From positions 3,162,001 through 3,226,000 of the forward strand of contig OZ241971.1 in assembly GCA_965204155.1 (NCBI GenBank): a stretch of 64,000 nt of DNA, read 5' to 3'. Shown here in pieces: positions 1-7,210 of this stretch (its first letter is position 1; each line of letters starts with the position of its first letter). The notes beneath the pieces were generated by a model. That model saw nothing but the letters and a program-made list of their open reading frames with translations, did not search any database and was not told the origin of the DNA. This DNA is from UBA6522 sp965204155. GTDB lineage: Bacteria > Pseudomonadota > Gammaproteobacteria > Steroidobacterales > Rariloculaceae. The translations under genes were made by a program, and so were the position numbers.

Positions 1-1
1 C

Positions 2-169
2 ATAGTCTTGCCCCTCGTGTTCCTGGCGATTGCACTCAAGGTCATCAAGCCTGTCACCATGCGCTTGCTGGCGATGACTGCGGCGATCGACCGGGATCTG
101 AACGAAATCAAGGGCGCCATGAAGCAGGTCGGAAACCGGCGATCCTCGAGATTGCCGGAGCCGCAGTGA
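2..169 (+). CDS. C-terminal fragment of a hypothetical membrane protein
   Basis: The open frame enters from the left edge and ends at TGA 167-169, so only the last 55 residues are visible. They begin with a hydrophobic stretch of about 15 residues that could be the end of a membrane helix. A charged tail follows, rich in Lys, Arg, Asp and Glu and ending in LPEPQ. The start and family lie outside the window and I do not recognise it. It runs in the same direction as the small membrane protein at 298 and could share its transcript, with about 130 bases between them. Confidence 0.5.
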   Translation: MVLPLVFLAIALKVIKPVTMRLLAMTAAIDRDLNEIKGAMKQVGNRRSSRLPEPQ

Positions 170-297
170 ACGGACACCGGACCATAACGATCCAAGAAGT
201 GGTCCCGCCCGTGCTCGATATCGCCTCGGTCGCCGTGACATGCGTCTTGTCGCGCGCCATGTTCTGAGGGTCGTGGGCGGATCGAGAGGAGACGGGA

Positions 298-705
298 ATG
301 ACTGCCCTGATTGTTATCGGCATTGTACTTGCGGTTCTTGCGCTGGTCGCCATCGCGTACTTTATCCACAAACAATCCAAGGAGAATTTTGGGGTCAGCC
401 CGTTCTCGCTGGGCAAGCTCGCGTTCGTCGCCGTAGCGGTGGCCATGGCGGGTATCGGCTGGTGGGTGTCCGAGCCCAGTGGAGGTTATCTGCTGGATCG
501 TGGGCTGAATACCACCGTACTACTCATAGCGGCTGGCCTCATGTATATCGGGCATACGATCTGGATGATTCGCAAGACGAATATGATCATCGGGATAGTC
601 GCGCCCGCTTTACTGGCAACTGTCTCGGCGGCGATCCTGGCAATCGTGGCCTTCATTCTGCTCCATGGTGGCGGTCGAAAAAAGTCGCAGGACAGCGACA
701 ACTGA
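298..705 (+). CDS. Small four-helix hypothetical membrane protein
   Basis: This is a 135-residue protein with about four hydrophobic segments: residues 3-22, about 44-62, about 70-86 and about 97-122. It ends in a short Lys/Asp-rich cytoplasmic-looking tail. The ATG at 298 follows a good ribosome site (AGAGGAGA, about 290). I recognise no family motif. A second reading of the same bases, starting at 240, looks like frame shadow and lacks a comparable hydrophobic pattern. No function is proposed beyond an integral inner-membrane protein. Confidence 0.65.
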   Translation: MTALIVIGIVLAVLALVAIAYFIHKQSKENFGVSPFSLGKLAFVAVAVAMAGIGWWVSEPSGGYLLDRGLNTTVLLIAAGLMYIGHTIWMIRKTNMIIGIVAPALLATVSAAILAIVAFILLHGGGRKKSQDSDN

Positions 706-799
706 TTATACGGAGTTCCGGTCGAAGTGATTGGAATTCGGGCGTAACTCAGTAGTGTATGTGGTATCTGCCGTTCCATTCTGAGTCCCCTGCAGCCTG

Positions 800-979
800 A
801 TGAAAAAGTCGACCGACAAGCACACCAGTGCCCGGATGCCCAAGCGGTATCTGTACGGCCCGATCGAACCCGACAAGGTGGTCTTCAAGTCCGCGCCCCA
901 GTGGGCGTATGACTACCTCAAGACCCGTGACAGCGATGTCTTCGCCGCTCTTGCCCGAGCGGACTCGGAGGACGAGTAA
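800..979 (+). CDS. Putative antitoxin of a Doc/Fic toxin pair
   Basis: A 59-residue ORF, ATG 800 to TAA 977-979, ends 68 bases before the Doc-type toxin start at 1048. The N-terminus is basic (MKKSTDKHTSARMPKRY) and the C-terminus is acidic (ADSEDE). That polarity is common in small antitoxins that bind DNA at one end and mask a toxin at the other. I do not recognise a Phd, AbrB or RHH domain. The antitoxin assignment rests on small size, charge pattern and position immediately upstream of the toxin, so it is inference. Confidence 0.6.
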   Translation: MKKSTDKHTSARMPKRYLYGPIEPDKVVFKSAPQWAYDYLKTRDSDVFAALARADSEDE

Positions 980-1047
980 GTTCAATGTCCAGTGGAGACG
1001 GAAATTGAGATCGCGACCGAGAATCGAGGGATGATCGAGGCGGCCCC

Positions 1048-1440
1048 GTGGCCGCTATCCCACTGAACCTCCCGGCTTGCGAAGACGTGGTGGAGTTGCA
1101 CGACGAGACTGTGCGGGAGCATGGCGGAAGTCTTGGCATTCGCGACGAGAATGCGCTGCGGTCCGCCCTTGCGCGTCCGCAAAACATGCTTCTGTACGGC
1201 AGGGAGCTCGACCTGTTCGATCTCGCAGCCTCCATCGCGCACGGAATAATGCGCAGTCACCCATTTCAGGATGGCAATAAACGAGCCTCCTGGATTGCGA
1301 TGCAAATAACGCTGATAACAAATGGCGTGGACATGAAAGTGCCCGGCGATGAAGCGCGGGACAAGATGTTCGATTTCGCCAACAAGAAGATCGGCGAGGG
1401 CGGTCTCGCGGGGTGGCTGCGCGAGAGGGCGAACGAGTGA
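1048..1440 (+). CDS. doc: Death-on-curing (Doc) family toxin, Fic fold
   Basis: This 130-residue protein carries a complete Fic/Doc motif at residues 71-79 (HPFQDGNKR), including the catalytic His and the phosphate-binding GNKR. It also has the Doc-type N-terminal pattern with GSLGIRDENALRSAL (about 27-41), and its length matches Doc toxins. Doc proteins modify essential translation factors (EF-Tu phosphorylation in phage P1 Doc), and Fic relatives AMPylate targets. The start is GTG 1048. The frame is closed upstream by TGA 1006-1008, and no earlier start codon exists in frame. The 59-residue ORF at 800-979 is the likely antitoxin. Confidence 0.85.
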   Translation: MAAIPLNLPACEDVVELHDETVREHGGSLGIRDENALRSALARPQNMLLYGRELDLFDLAASIAHGIMRSHPFQDGNKRASWIAMQITLITNGVDMKVPGDEARDKMFDFANKKIGEGGLAGWLRERANE

Positions 1441-1569
1441 ATCGAGGGAGCTGCGGAGCTGGCCCTTCGGATGTCGAGTCCGCCTATCGTCCTTCGCGGC
1501 GCCGTTTCCGCGCATTGTGCCGAGAAAAGCCCGTATCCACGCGCCGGTGTCTCCGGCGAAACTCTCTGC

Positions 1570-2598
1570 ATGGACCACGACGCCGCCTGGAAACGCCTGT
1601 TCGGCCTGCCCGTCCTTATCGAGCATCTGCTCAAGGGCTTCGCAAGGCCCGTAGCCGAGCGCCTCGACTTCTCGACGCTGCGGCAGCAGCCAGCGAACTC
1701 GGTGGACGCCGACGCCAGGCAACGCCACGGCGACGCGGCCTGGCGAGTGGATTACGGCGACGGCAGCGGGCGCTCGCTCTCGGTGCTGATCGAGTTCCAA
1801 TCCACGGTCGATCCGTCGATGGCCGCGCGCATGCACGTTTACGCCGAGGCGGCCCGCGAGCGGTTGCGCCGGCAGGGGAAATCCGACGAGGACGGCGAGG
1901 TCAGGGTGTTGCCGCTGGTATTGTACTCGGGGGACCGCCCGTGGAACGCCTTGGGCGGCGTCACCGAAGTGGGCGTTACGGCCGACGGCGAGGCATCGCT
2001 ACCGCTGAGCGGCAACTACCTGCTGCTTGACGCGAACCGCCGGGCGCGGGAGGATTTGCCTCGGGACAATCTCGTTGCCGCGGTGTTCGAGCTGAACGCT
2101 GCGGAGACTCTGGGCGAGATGCGCGCCCGAGTGCGGTCGCTGCTTGACCGGCTGCGCGGCGAGCCGCGGCGGGCGGTGTTCGACTGGCTGCGGTTGGTGG
2201 CCCCGAGGATGTTCCCGCAGTCGGACGCGGCGGCGGCGATCGGGTCGCTGGAGCGGGAGTTTGCGGAAATCGAGACGGAGGAAGGGGAGATGATGGCATT
2301 GGCGAAGCGCGTCCAGGAGTGGGAGGCGGAGTGGCACCGGCAAGGCTTTGAGGAAGGGCTCAAGCAGGGCTTGGAGCAAGGCGAAAAACAGGGTCTCGCG
2401 GCGGAGCGTGAACTGCTGCGCCGATTGGCGACCCGCAGGTTCGGCACTTCGGTCGGCGACGCGCTGGTCCGCCATCTTGCCGACATTTCCGATCCGGACC
2501 GTCTCGCCGGGATCGGAGAGCGCATCATTGATTGCGGCACTGGTGCCGAGTTGATCGAGTGGATCGGTGCGAACCGGGGGGGCGCCGACACGCATTGA
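1570..2598 (+). CDS. Rpn/YhgA-like PD-(D/E)XK family protein
   Basis: A 342-residue protein from ATG 1570. The frame extends upstream to 1471, but that extension lacks family character and MDHDAAWKRLF is a typical beginning. An Rpn-like nuclease core occupies about residues 1-200: D55 in the GDAAWRV strand, E75 and Q77 in LIEFQS, then a conserved DPSMAARMHVY helix. Around residues 255-280 a QG-repeat helix (GFEEGLKQGLEQGEKQG) is typical of transposase-like Rpn proteins. Rpn nucleases promote RecA-independent recombination, and related families are often annotated as transposases. It lies between a TA pair and defence-type genes, which fits an accessory, mobile region. Confidence 0.75.
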   Translation: MDHDAAWKRLFGLPVLIEHLLKGFARPVAERLDFSTLRQQPANSVDADARQRHGDAAWRVDYGDGSGRSLSVLIEFQSTVDPSMAARMHVYAEAARERLRRQGKSDEDGEVRVLPLVLYSGDRPWNALGGVTEVGVTADGEASLPLSGNYLLLDANRRAREDLPRDNLVAAVFELNAAETLGEMRARVRSLLDRLRGEPRRAVFDWLRLVAPRMFPQSDAAAAIGSLEREFAEIETEEGEMMALAKRVQEWEAEWHRQGFEEGLKQGLEQGEKQGLAAERELLRRLATRRFGTSVGDALVRHLADISDPDRLAGIGERIIDCGTGAELIEWIGANRGGADTH

Positions 2599-2717
2599 CC
2601 GGCGCACAAACTCCGCAGGACTCGCAGTATCAAGGAATTCGCGGAGGAGTGATGATCGTGCTCGGGGGCGTTCGGCCTACCCCCTACAATTGCGGTTCTG
2701 TTCTTTGCATTCCGCAG

Positions 2718-2885
2718 CTATTCTATTGCGTAGGCGGCGGAAGGCGCGCGTGCATAGGCTTGCATCCGCCGGTTCACGCTGTGCCTTTGGCGTTGCGGCA
2801 GACTGGAACCCTGGCGTTTGTGAGGTTTGCAAAGTAAGCAGCCGCTACGCGTAGACTTGGGACCTTTGCGCTTGTGATGTGCCAT
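2718..2885 (-). CDS. Small basic CLLCK-motif protein
   Basis: A 55-residue ORF, ATG 2885 to TAG 2718-2720. The ribosome site GGGAGG lies a few bases upstream of the ATG and is among the best in the window. The N-terminus is strongly basic (MAHHKRKGPKSTRSG), followed by a CLLCKPHKRQG motif with two Cys at 16 and 19. From memory, tiny bacterial hypothetical proteins share the basic-(R/S)xGCLLCKPHK layout, suggesting a metal- or nucleic-acid-binding ribbon; that similarity needs a search. It is the only gene I can support in the 345 bases between the Rpn and DUF2779 genes. Its stop faces the Rpn stop, and it lies downstream of, and in line with, the DUF2779 gene. Confidence 0.7.
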   Translation of the reverse strand: MAHHKRKGPKSTRSGCLLCKPHKRQGSSLPQRQRHSVNRRMQAYARAPSAAYAIE

Positions 2886-2943
2886 CGGAACCTCCCGGGA
2901 GTATTGATATTCAATTCTGCGGCCAGGAAGTTTAGTCTCGCAG

Positions 2944-4422
2944 TCAGAGGGCGTCGAGCGCCTGCCTCAGCCGTACCATCGCCAGCGTGTCGCGTTCGCA
3001 ATAGGCACGCAAGTCGTCGAATGTCTGTTGGCGTTCTTGCTGTTCGGCGCTTCTGAGCGCTCGCATGTATTGCGCCGATGCCGTCCGCCCGTCGGGGATA
3101 TCGAGATCGTCGTAGTCCATACCGGGCACGAGCACCGGCAGCACGCGCTTGATCGAGAACGAGCCGTGAAATTCGGGATGGTAGTAAGTGTTGCGGACGA
3201 CTGGAAGCAGATCGAACAGCCTTGCCGACACGGCTGCCAGTTCGTCTGCGCGTTCGGGCACGGCCGCAGCCAACTCCTTCAGCACGGTTCCTTCGTAGTG
3301 CGAGTAGGAGCAGATGGACCCTTCCGTTCCAACCGCTTCAATCAGTCGGTCGGCAATGTGCGGGCGGGGGTCGTCGTCCTGCTCGTGAAGGTAGTCGGTA
3401 TGTTCGAGCGGCGCGCCTGCGTGCTCGGTGTGAACAGAGAACAGGAAGGGCACAGCGTCGTACGGACTCGTGCCGGCGAAACGGGGAATTGCCGGCGCGA
3501 AGGTTTCGAAATCCAGGTAGCGAACCGGTGGTGTCAGCCTGGCCAGCGCCGCTGAAGTGTTGCCGTGAACGATGGCCCGTTGTTCCCGAACGGCCTGGCG
3601 AACTATGCGTTGCAATGTAGTCAGCGAAAATTCCGCAGGGATGTCGCAGACTTCTTCGATGCCCGCCTCCTCCAGTTGCGCACGGCGGTTGGGGTGGAGC
3701 GACGGAAGCTCGCCGATGCCGTGGTCGGGCCAGACGAAATCGCGGGTGCAGTGGCCGTAGTACGGACAGTCGTAGGGCGTAAAGCAGTGGGTGCCGGGCG
3801 AGATGTTCGGCGCCGCTGGTTGGGCAAGTATGGCGAGCATCTCTCCGACTCGGGTGCTCACTGTCTCCTGTAGTGCCTCGACTTCGTCCATTACCGGATG
3901 GCGCTTGAACAGCGCATCAAGATCAAGCCGAATACCGTCATAGACGTAGTCCCGGTTGAGCGTAACCACCTCGGCCTCTCGAATGTCCAGACCGACGCCC
4001 CGCAGTACCCATAGCTGAACGGCGACATCGGGAATATTCACATCCTTGAGTCGGGTCGTCGACTTGACTTCACCGAGTCGCCAGCCGCCGCCGGGAAGGC
4101 GCTCGAGAATGTCTACCCGAACGAGTACGCTCCGATGCCTGAAAGCTGGTTCGAACAGCGTCGACGCCGTTCCTGCCTCTATGACCTGCCGGGTTTCCTC
4201 AAGCGCGTCGCGAACATGCCGGTGGTCGTGCGCGATGTTGTGCCCGCCGGGATGACGCTCGCACGCGAGCATCCCGACCTCGTGGCCGGTATCGAAAACC
4301 GTTTGCAAGCTGGCGTCGGGCGGCGGCGCCAAGTCTCGCTCGTAGCTGTCGTACCAGAGCCTGAGGTGGCATTGGTCGCCGGTGAGGTAGCGGGATTTTG
4401 AGAGGGTGGGTTGGTTGGTCAT
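2944..4422 (-). CDS. DUF2779 protein: Fe-S PD-(D/E)XK nuclease plus DEDD exonuclease
   Basis: A 492-residue two-domain protein. The N-terminal half resembles Cas4/RecB nucleases: D104 (VRVDILE), E118 and K120 (LGEVKST). A cysteine set of C18 plus C213, C219 and C225 is arranged as in the iron-sulfur staple of Cas4/AddB. The C-terminal half begins with a DEDD exonuclease motif, D304 and E306 (YLDFETF), and ends with D478 in YCERDTLAM. This matches the DUF2779 architecture. The product probably degrades or processes DNA. It runs in the same direction as, and about 90 bases downstream of, the WYL regulator, and upstream of the CLLCK mini-protein. WYL proteins often control phage-defence genes, so a defence role is a reasonable inference. 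Confidence 0.85.
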   Translation of the reverse strand: MTNQPTLSKSRYLTGDQCHLRLWYDSYERDLAPPPDASLQTVFDTGHEVGMLACERHPGGHNIAHDHRHVRDALEETRQVIEAGTASTLFEPAFRHRSVLVRVDILERLPGGGWRLGEVKSTTRLKDVNIPDVAVQLWVLRGVGLDIREAEVVTLNRDYVYDGIRLDLDALFKRHPVMDEVEALQETVSTRVGEMLAILAQPAAPNISPGTHCFTPYDCPYYGHCTRDFVWPDHGIGELPSLHPNRRAQLEEAGIEEVCDIPAEFSLTTLQRIVRQAVREQRAIVHGNTSAALARLTPPVRYLDFETFAPAIPRFAGTSPYDAVPFLFSVHTEHAGAPLEHTDYLHEQDDDPRPHIADRLIEAVGTEGSICSYSHYEGTVLKELAAAVPERADELAAVSARLFDLLPVVRNTYYHPEFHGSFSIKRVLPVLVPGMDYDDLDIPDGRTASAQYMRALRSAEQQERQQTFDDLRAYCERDTLAMVRLRQALDAL

Positions 4423-4514
4423 GCCGGGTATGAAACTTCCATCGGATTGCGGCAGACGATGAAGAACGGCTCAACACACAGAATTATTTACAGGACCGTC
4501 GCGGCGAATGCTAC

Positions 4515-5591
4515 TCACACAGACGTGCGATCGGAACCGGATAGACTCTGTGCCGAAGCGCGCGAATCCTGTTCATACATTTCCGCCAGAGCGCGCGCCT
4601 GTTCCCTGAATTCATCCCGCAACGCCGCCGGTCCGAGAACTTCGACGAGGCTTCCAAAGCCGCTTATCCACCAACGCAGCTCAGCGGTATCGGCAACGGT
4701 TGCCTCCACCAGAATACGCCCGTTCTCCTGCTCCGTGGCGCGGTGGTCCGGCCCCAGACTACTCTCCGTCAGATGTGCGCCCGCACCTGCGTGAAACAGC
4801 GCCCGTAGATCCAGTTTCTCGTTGCTGGCCGGATACGCAAACGAGCCGTCGTCGCCCAGATGATCGGCAAGACAAAAATCCGCCGGCATCCGCGCCGGTT
4901 CATCCATCAATCGAGGCTGGCTCATTCGGTGCAGCACGTAGTGGCGGATATCGTCGTACTTCCAGGAAGTAGCAACCAGATAGACGATGCCTGTCCGCAC
5001 AACGATGCCCAGCGGATTCAGAACAATCGCCTTCGATTCCTTCTCGTGTTTGCCGCGGTACTGCACTTCGAACCTTCGGTTCGTCATCAACGCCTCGTAG
5101 ACCGCTTCCTGGACATCGGCCGAAATGTCGGGTGCCGTAAGCGTCGGCCCCTGCGCGATGATGGCCGCGCGGTCAGCCCAGCGTCCCAAGTCGGTGCCAT
5201 TGAGGATACTGTGGGCGTGGCGGAAGTACGGGTCGAGCATCGGCAACGTCGATGGCGGCATGATCGGGCGGAGGTGCTCCGCCGCAAGGCTCAGCACAAA
5301 CGCCGTGGTAGCGGTCATCGCCGGAATCTGCGTCAGCGCGTGCGGCTCGATCCAGTACCAATAATTGGTCCGGCCGCGGGTCTCTGCGGTTATGGGAAAT
5401 CGTTGGGACAACTGCACCAGGCTGCGTTGGATGGTGCGTCGGTCGACATTGAAGTCCGGGCTCTTGTCGAGCAACTCCTTGAGGATCTGCGGCGTGCTCT
5501 TGCCGGGGAGTCCAACTGGAATGGCGGTAAGCATCGCCAAGTGGCGCAGCGTGGTGTCGGTTGCGGTTCGCATACGCGATTTTAGGCGCAT
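4515..5591 (-). CDS. WYL-domain transcriptional regulator
   Basis: A 358-residue protein with an N-terminal winged helix-turn-helix (about residues 10-75: DTTLRHLAMLTAIP, then DRRTIQRSLVQLSQRF). A WYL domain follows at about 165-250, including KAIVLNPLGIVVRTGIVYLVAT and the HYVLHRM strand, and then a WCX-like C-terminal domain. WYL domains bind nucleic-acid or nucleotide ligands, and many such regulators repress defence operons. The start could be ATG 5591 or the in-frame ATG 5573; neither has a strong ribosome site. It is divergent from the parD gene across about 220 bases and likely controls the DUF2779 gene downstream. Confidence 0.85.
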   Translation of the reverse strand: MRLKSRMRTATDTTLRHLAMLTAIPVGLPGKSTPQILKELLDKSPDFNVDRRTIQRSLVQLSQRFPITAETRGRTNYWYWIEPHALTQIPAMTATTAFVLSLAAEHLRPIMPPSTLPMLDPYFRHAHSILNGTDLGRWADRAAIIAQGPTLTAPDISADVQEAVYEALMTNRRFEVQYRGKHEKESKAIVLNPLGIVVRTGIVYLVATSWKYDDIRHYVLHRMSQPRLMDEPARMPADFCLADHLGDDGSFAYPASNEKLDLRALFHAGAGAHLTESSLGPDHRATEQENGRILVEATVADTAELRWWISGFGSLVEVLGPAALRDEFREQARALAEMYEQDSRASAQSLSGSDRTSV

Positions 5592-5815
5592 TTCGGTCCA
5601 TTCTGGCTAACCGTTCATTGCGGAGGGATGACGAACGCAAGTCCGGCTTGACGCAAGGGCAGATAGTGTCACGGCAATGCGACAGATGGGGTCGCACAGC
5701 GGTAAGTTTCTTCGCATGAGCCCGCGCTGTCCGACGGGAGATCGACTGTTTCGTTGCGCAGGGGGATGATGTCCGATATTGTCGCATATATTCCCACCAA
5801 CCATTGGGGGCCAAT

Positions 5816-6070
5816 ATGCCGTTGGTGAAGAAGAGCATTACCGTAACTGATCAGCAGGAGCAGTGGGTCCGGGGGCAAGTCGATAGCGGCGAATACGGCA
5901 ACGACAGCGAATACTTTCGCGACTTGATCCGGCGCGACCGGGAACGCAGCTCGCAATTCCGGGCCTTGAAGCAAGCGATTCAGGAAGGCTTGGAGAGCGG
6001 TATCGGCAACAAGACGGTCAAGGAGATTTGGGCGGAGGCAGAGCAGCGCTATAGAACTAGCCGTGGCTGA
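5816..6070 (+). CDS. parD: ParD-family antitoxin
   Basis: An 84-residue protein with the N-terminal ribbon-helix-helix of CC2985-type ParD antitoxins: KKSITVTDQQEQWVRGQVDSG, then EYGNDSEYFRDLIRRDRE. The acidic helical C-terminus would wrap a ParE toxin. I chose ATG 5816 (MPLVKK); TTG 5804 is also in frame but adds nothing typical. The last 8 bases overlap the parE start at 6063, the usual coupling in parDE operons. AT-rich sequence just upstream (about 5775-5795) is a plausible autoregulated promoter region. Confidence 0.85.
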   Translation: MPLVKKSITVTDQQEQWVRGQVDSGEYGNDSEYFRDLIRRDRERSSQFRALKQAIQEGLESGIGNKTVKEIWAEAEQRYRTSRG

Positions 6071-6353
6071 CATCCGTCTGTCCCCGCGCGCTGAAACCGA
6101 CCTCGCCGGGATTGCCGATTACACCATCGAAACCTTCGGTGTCGAACAGGCGCGCCAATATCGGGATGATCTGGAAGCGTGCTTCTGAAATCTGGCGCAG
6201 AACCCGCGATTGGAGCGGCGAGTGGAGTGGCTGGCGCCAGGTCTACGGCGCTTCGAGCATCGATCGCATGTCGTCTTCTACGCGGAGCACGCAGAGGGTG
6301 TTCTGATCATTCGCGTCCTCCACGCTAGGATGGACCCATCGCGTCACCTGTAA
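6063..6353 (+). pseudogene. parE: ParE-family toxin interrupted by an in-frame TGA
   Basis: Reading from GTG 6063 gives the start of a ParE toxin (ADIRLSPRAETDLAGIADYT, then FGVEQARQYRDDLEACF). A TGA follows at 6186-6188, codon 42. The same frame then continues without further stops through NLAQNPRLERRVEWL and ends with the typical ParE tail FEHRSHVVFYAEHAEGVLIIRVLHAR to TAA 6351-6353. The full reading would be 96 residues, normal for ParE. A single base change explains the break. It could be a real loss of toxicity with the antitoxin retained, or a sequencing error; the sequence alone cannot decide. Confidence 0.8.
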
Positions 6354-6401
6354 TTCGCCCGCCCCCGGGCGGTCCCCACTTCTATCCTGCGCCAAGGACT
6401 G

Positions 6402-7028
6402 CTACAGCTCGAACGACACCCCCTCATCGGCCAGCGCGCTGGCCACGCCGGGGTCCTCCAGCAAGTTCGCGACGAAGCGGTTCAGGTGCGGGAAATCCCC
6501 GAGCCGGTTGGGAAACGCGCGTGCCGCCCAGCTTGAGAAGGTGAACAGGTAGGCGTCGATCACCGTTCGTCGGTCGGCTATGACGTGGTCGCGGCCGTTC
6601 ATGTGCCGGTCGGCGATCCCGTACAGGCGTTGCAGGTTGGCGAACGCGGCGGCGCGTATCGCCTGGTGGGCGGATTCATCCGGGTGGAACCGCTGCGGCA
6701 CGAAGTAAGGCCGGCACCCCGGATGCAGGTCGCCGCCGAGAAACCCGTGCCAGTAGTTGAGTTCGTAGTGCCCCTGCGGCGTGGGGTCCGGACCCAGGTT
6801 CGCCCAGGGGCATTTGTCGATCAGGTATTTCTGGATCGCGGAGTTCTGCGTGTAGACGCTGCCGCCATCCACGAGTGCGGGTACGGCCCCGGCTGGGTTC
6901 AGCTTCAGGTACTCGGGCGACTTGGTCTGCTCGCGCGTGACCGCTTCGGCCTCGTAGGGTTCGCCAATCCACTCGAGAATGATGTGGATGGCGAGAGAGC
7001 AGGCGCCAGGCAGGTAGTAGAGTTTCAT
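6402..7028 (-). CDS. Glutathione S-transferase
   Basis: A 208-residue GST. The N-terminal thioredoxin-like domain starts MKLYYLPGACSLAIHIILEW and includes the cis-Pro segment NPAGAVPALVD and the glutathione-gamma-Glu site QNSAIQKYL. The C-terminal helical domain (about 90-208) contains the N-capping-like VIADRRTVIDAYLFTF. The start resembles bacterial beta-class enzymes with catalytic Ser/Cys near residue 10. It begins directly after the stop of the 56-residue ORF at 7029-7199 and lies downstream of an aldehyde dehydrogenase, so all three look like one transcript. A role in aromatic-intermediate isomerisation, dehalogenation or detoxification is inferred from context. Confidence 0.85.
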   Translation of the reverse strand: MKLYYLPGACSLAIHIILEWIGEPYEAEAVTREQTKSPEYLKLNPAGAVPALVDGGSVYTQNSAIQKYLIDKCPWANLGPDPTPQGHYELNYWHGFLGGDLHPGCRPYFVPQRFHPDESAHQAIRAAAFANLQRLYGIADRHMNGRDHVIADRRTVIDAYLFTFSSWAARAFPNRLGDFPHLNRFVANLLEDPGVASALADEGVSFEL

Positions 7029-7199
7029 TCAATCGCCGTTGACTGCTGAATTACCGGGTTCTCTACTCTTCGGTGGATGGTGCGTTGCTTGTCCGCTGGG
7101 TTCCACGCAACGTGTCGCAAAGAACAAATGCCCGCGCGGCGGTCCTTCGAAACGCACAATCTTGATCCTTATATTGATGGTTGCGGGGTGCTCACTCAT
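7029..7199 (-). CDS. 56-residue ORF between aldehyde dehydrogenase and GST
   Basis: The ORF runs from ATG 7199 to TGA 7029-7031. A clear AGGAG ribosome site sits about 7 bases upstream of the ATG, and the TGA directly abuts the GST start codon at 7028. This spacing suggests translational coupling ALDH - small ORF - GST. The first half reads like an ordinary beta-rich protein (TINIRIKIVRFEGPPRG, then HLFFATRCVEPSG). The second half is polar and low in hydrophobics. I recognise no family. It may be a genuine small protein, a leader ORF, or a truncated gene whose 3' half decayed. Confidence 0.5.
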   Translation of the reverse strand: MSEHPATINIRIKIVRFEGPPRGHLFFATRCVEPSGQATHHPPKSREPGNSAVNGD

Positions 7200-7210
7200 T
7201 GCTTACTCCT

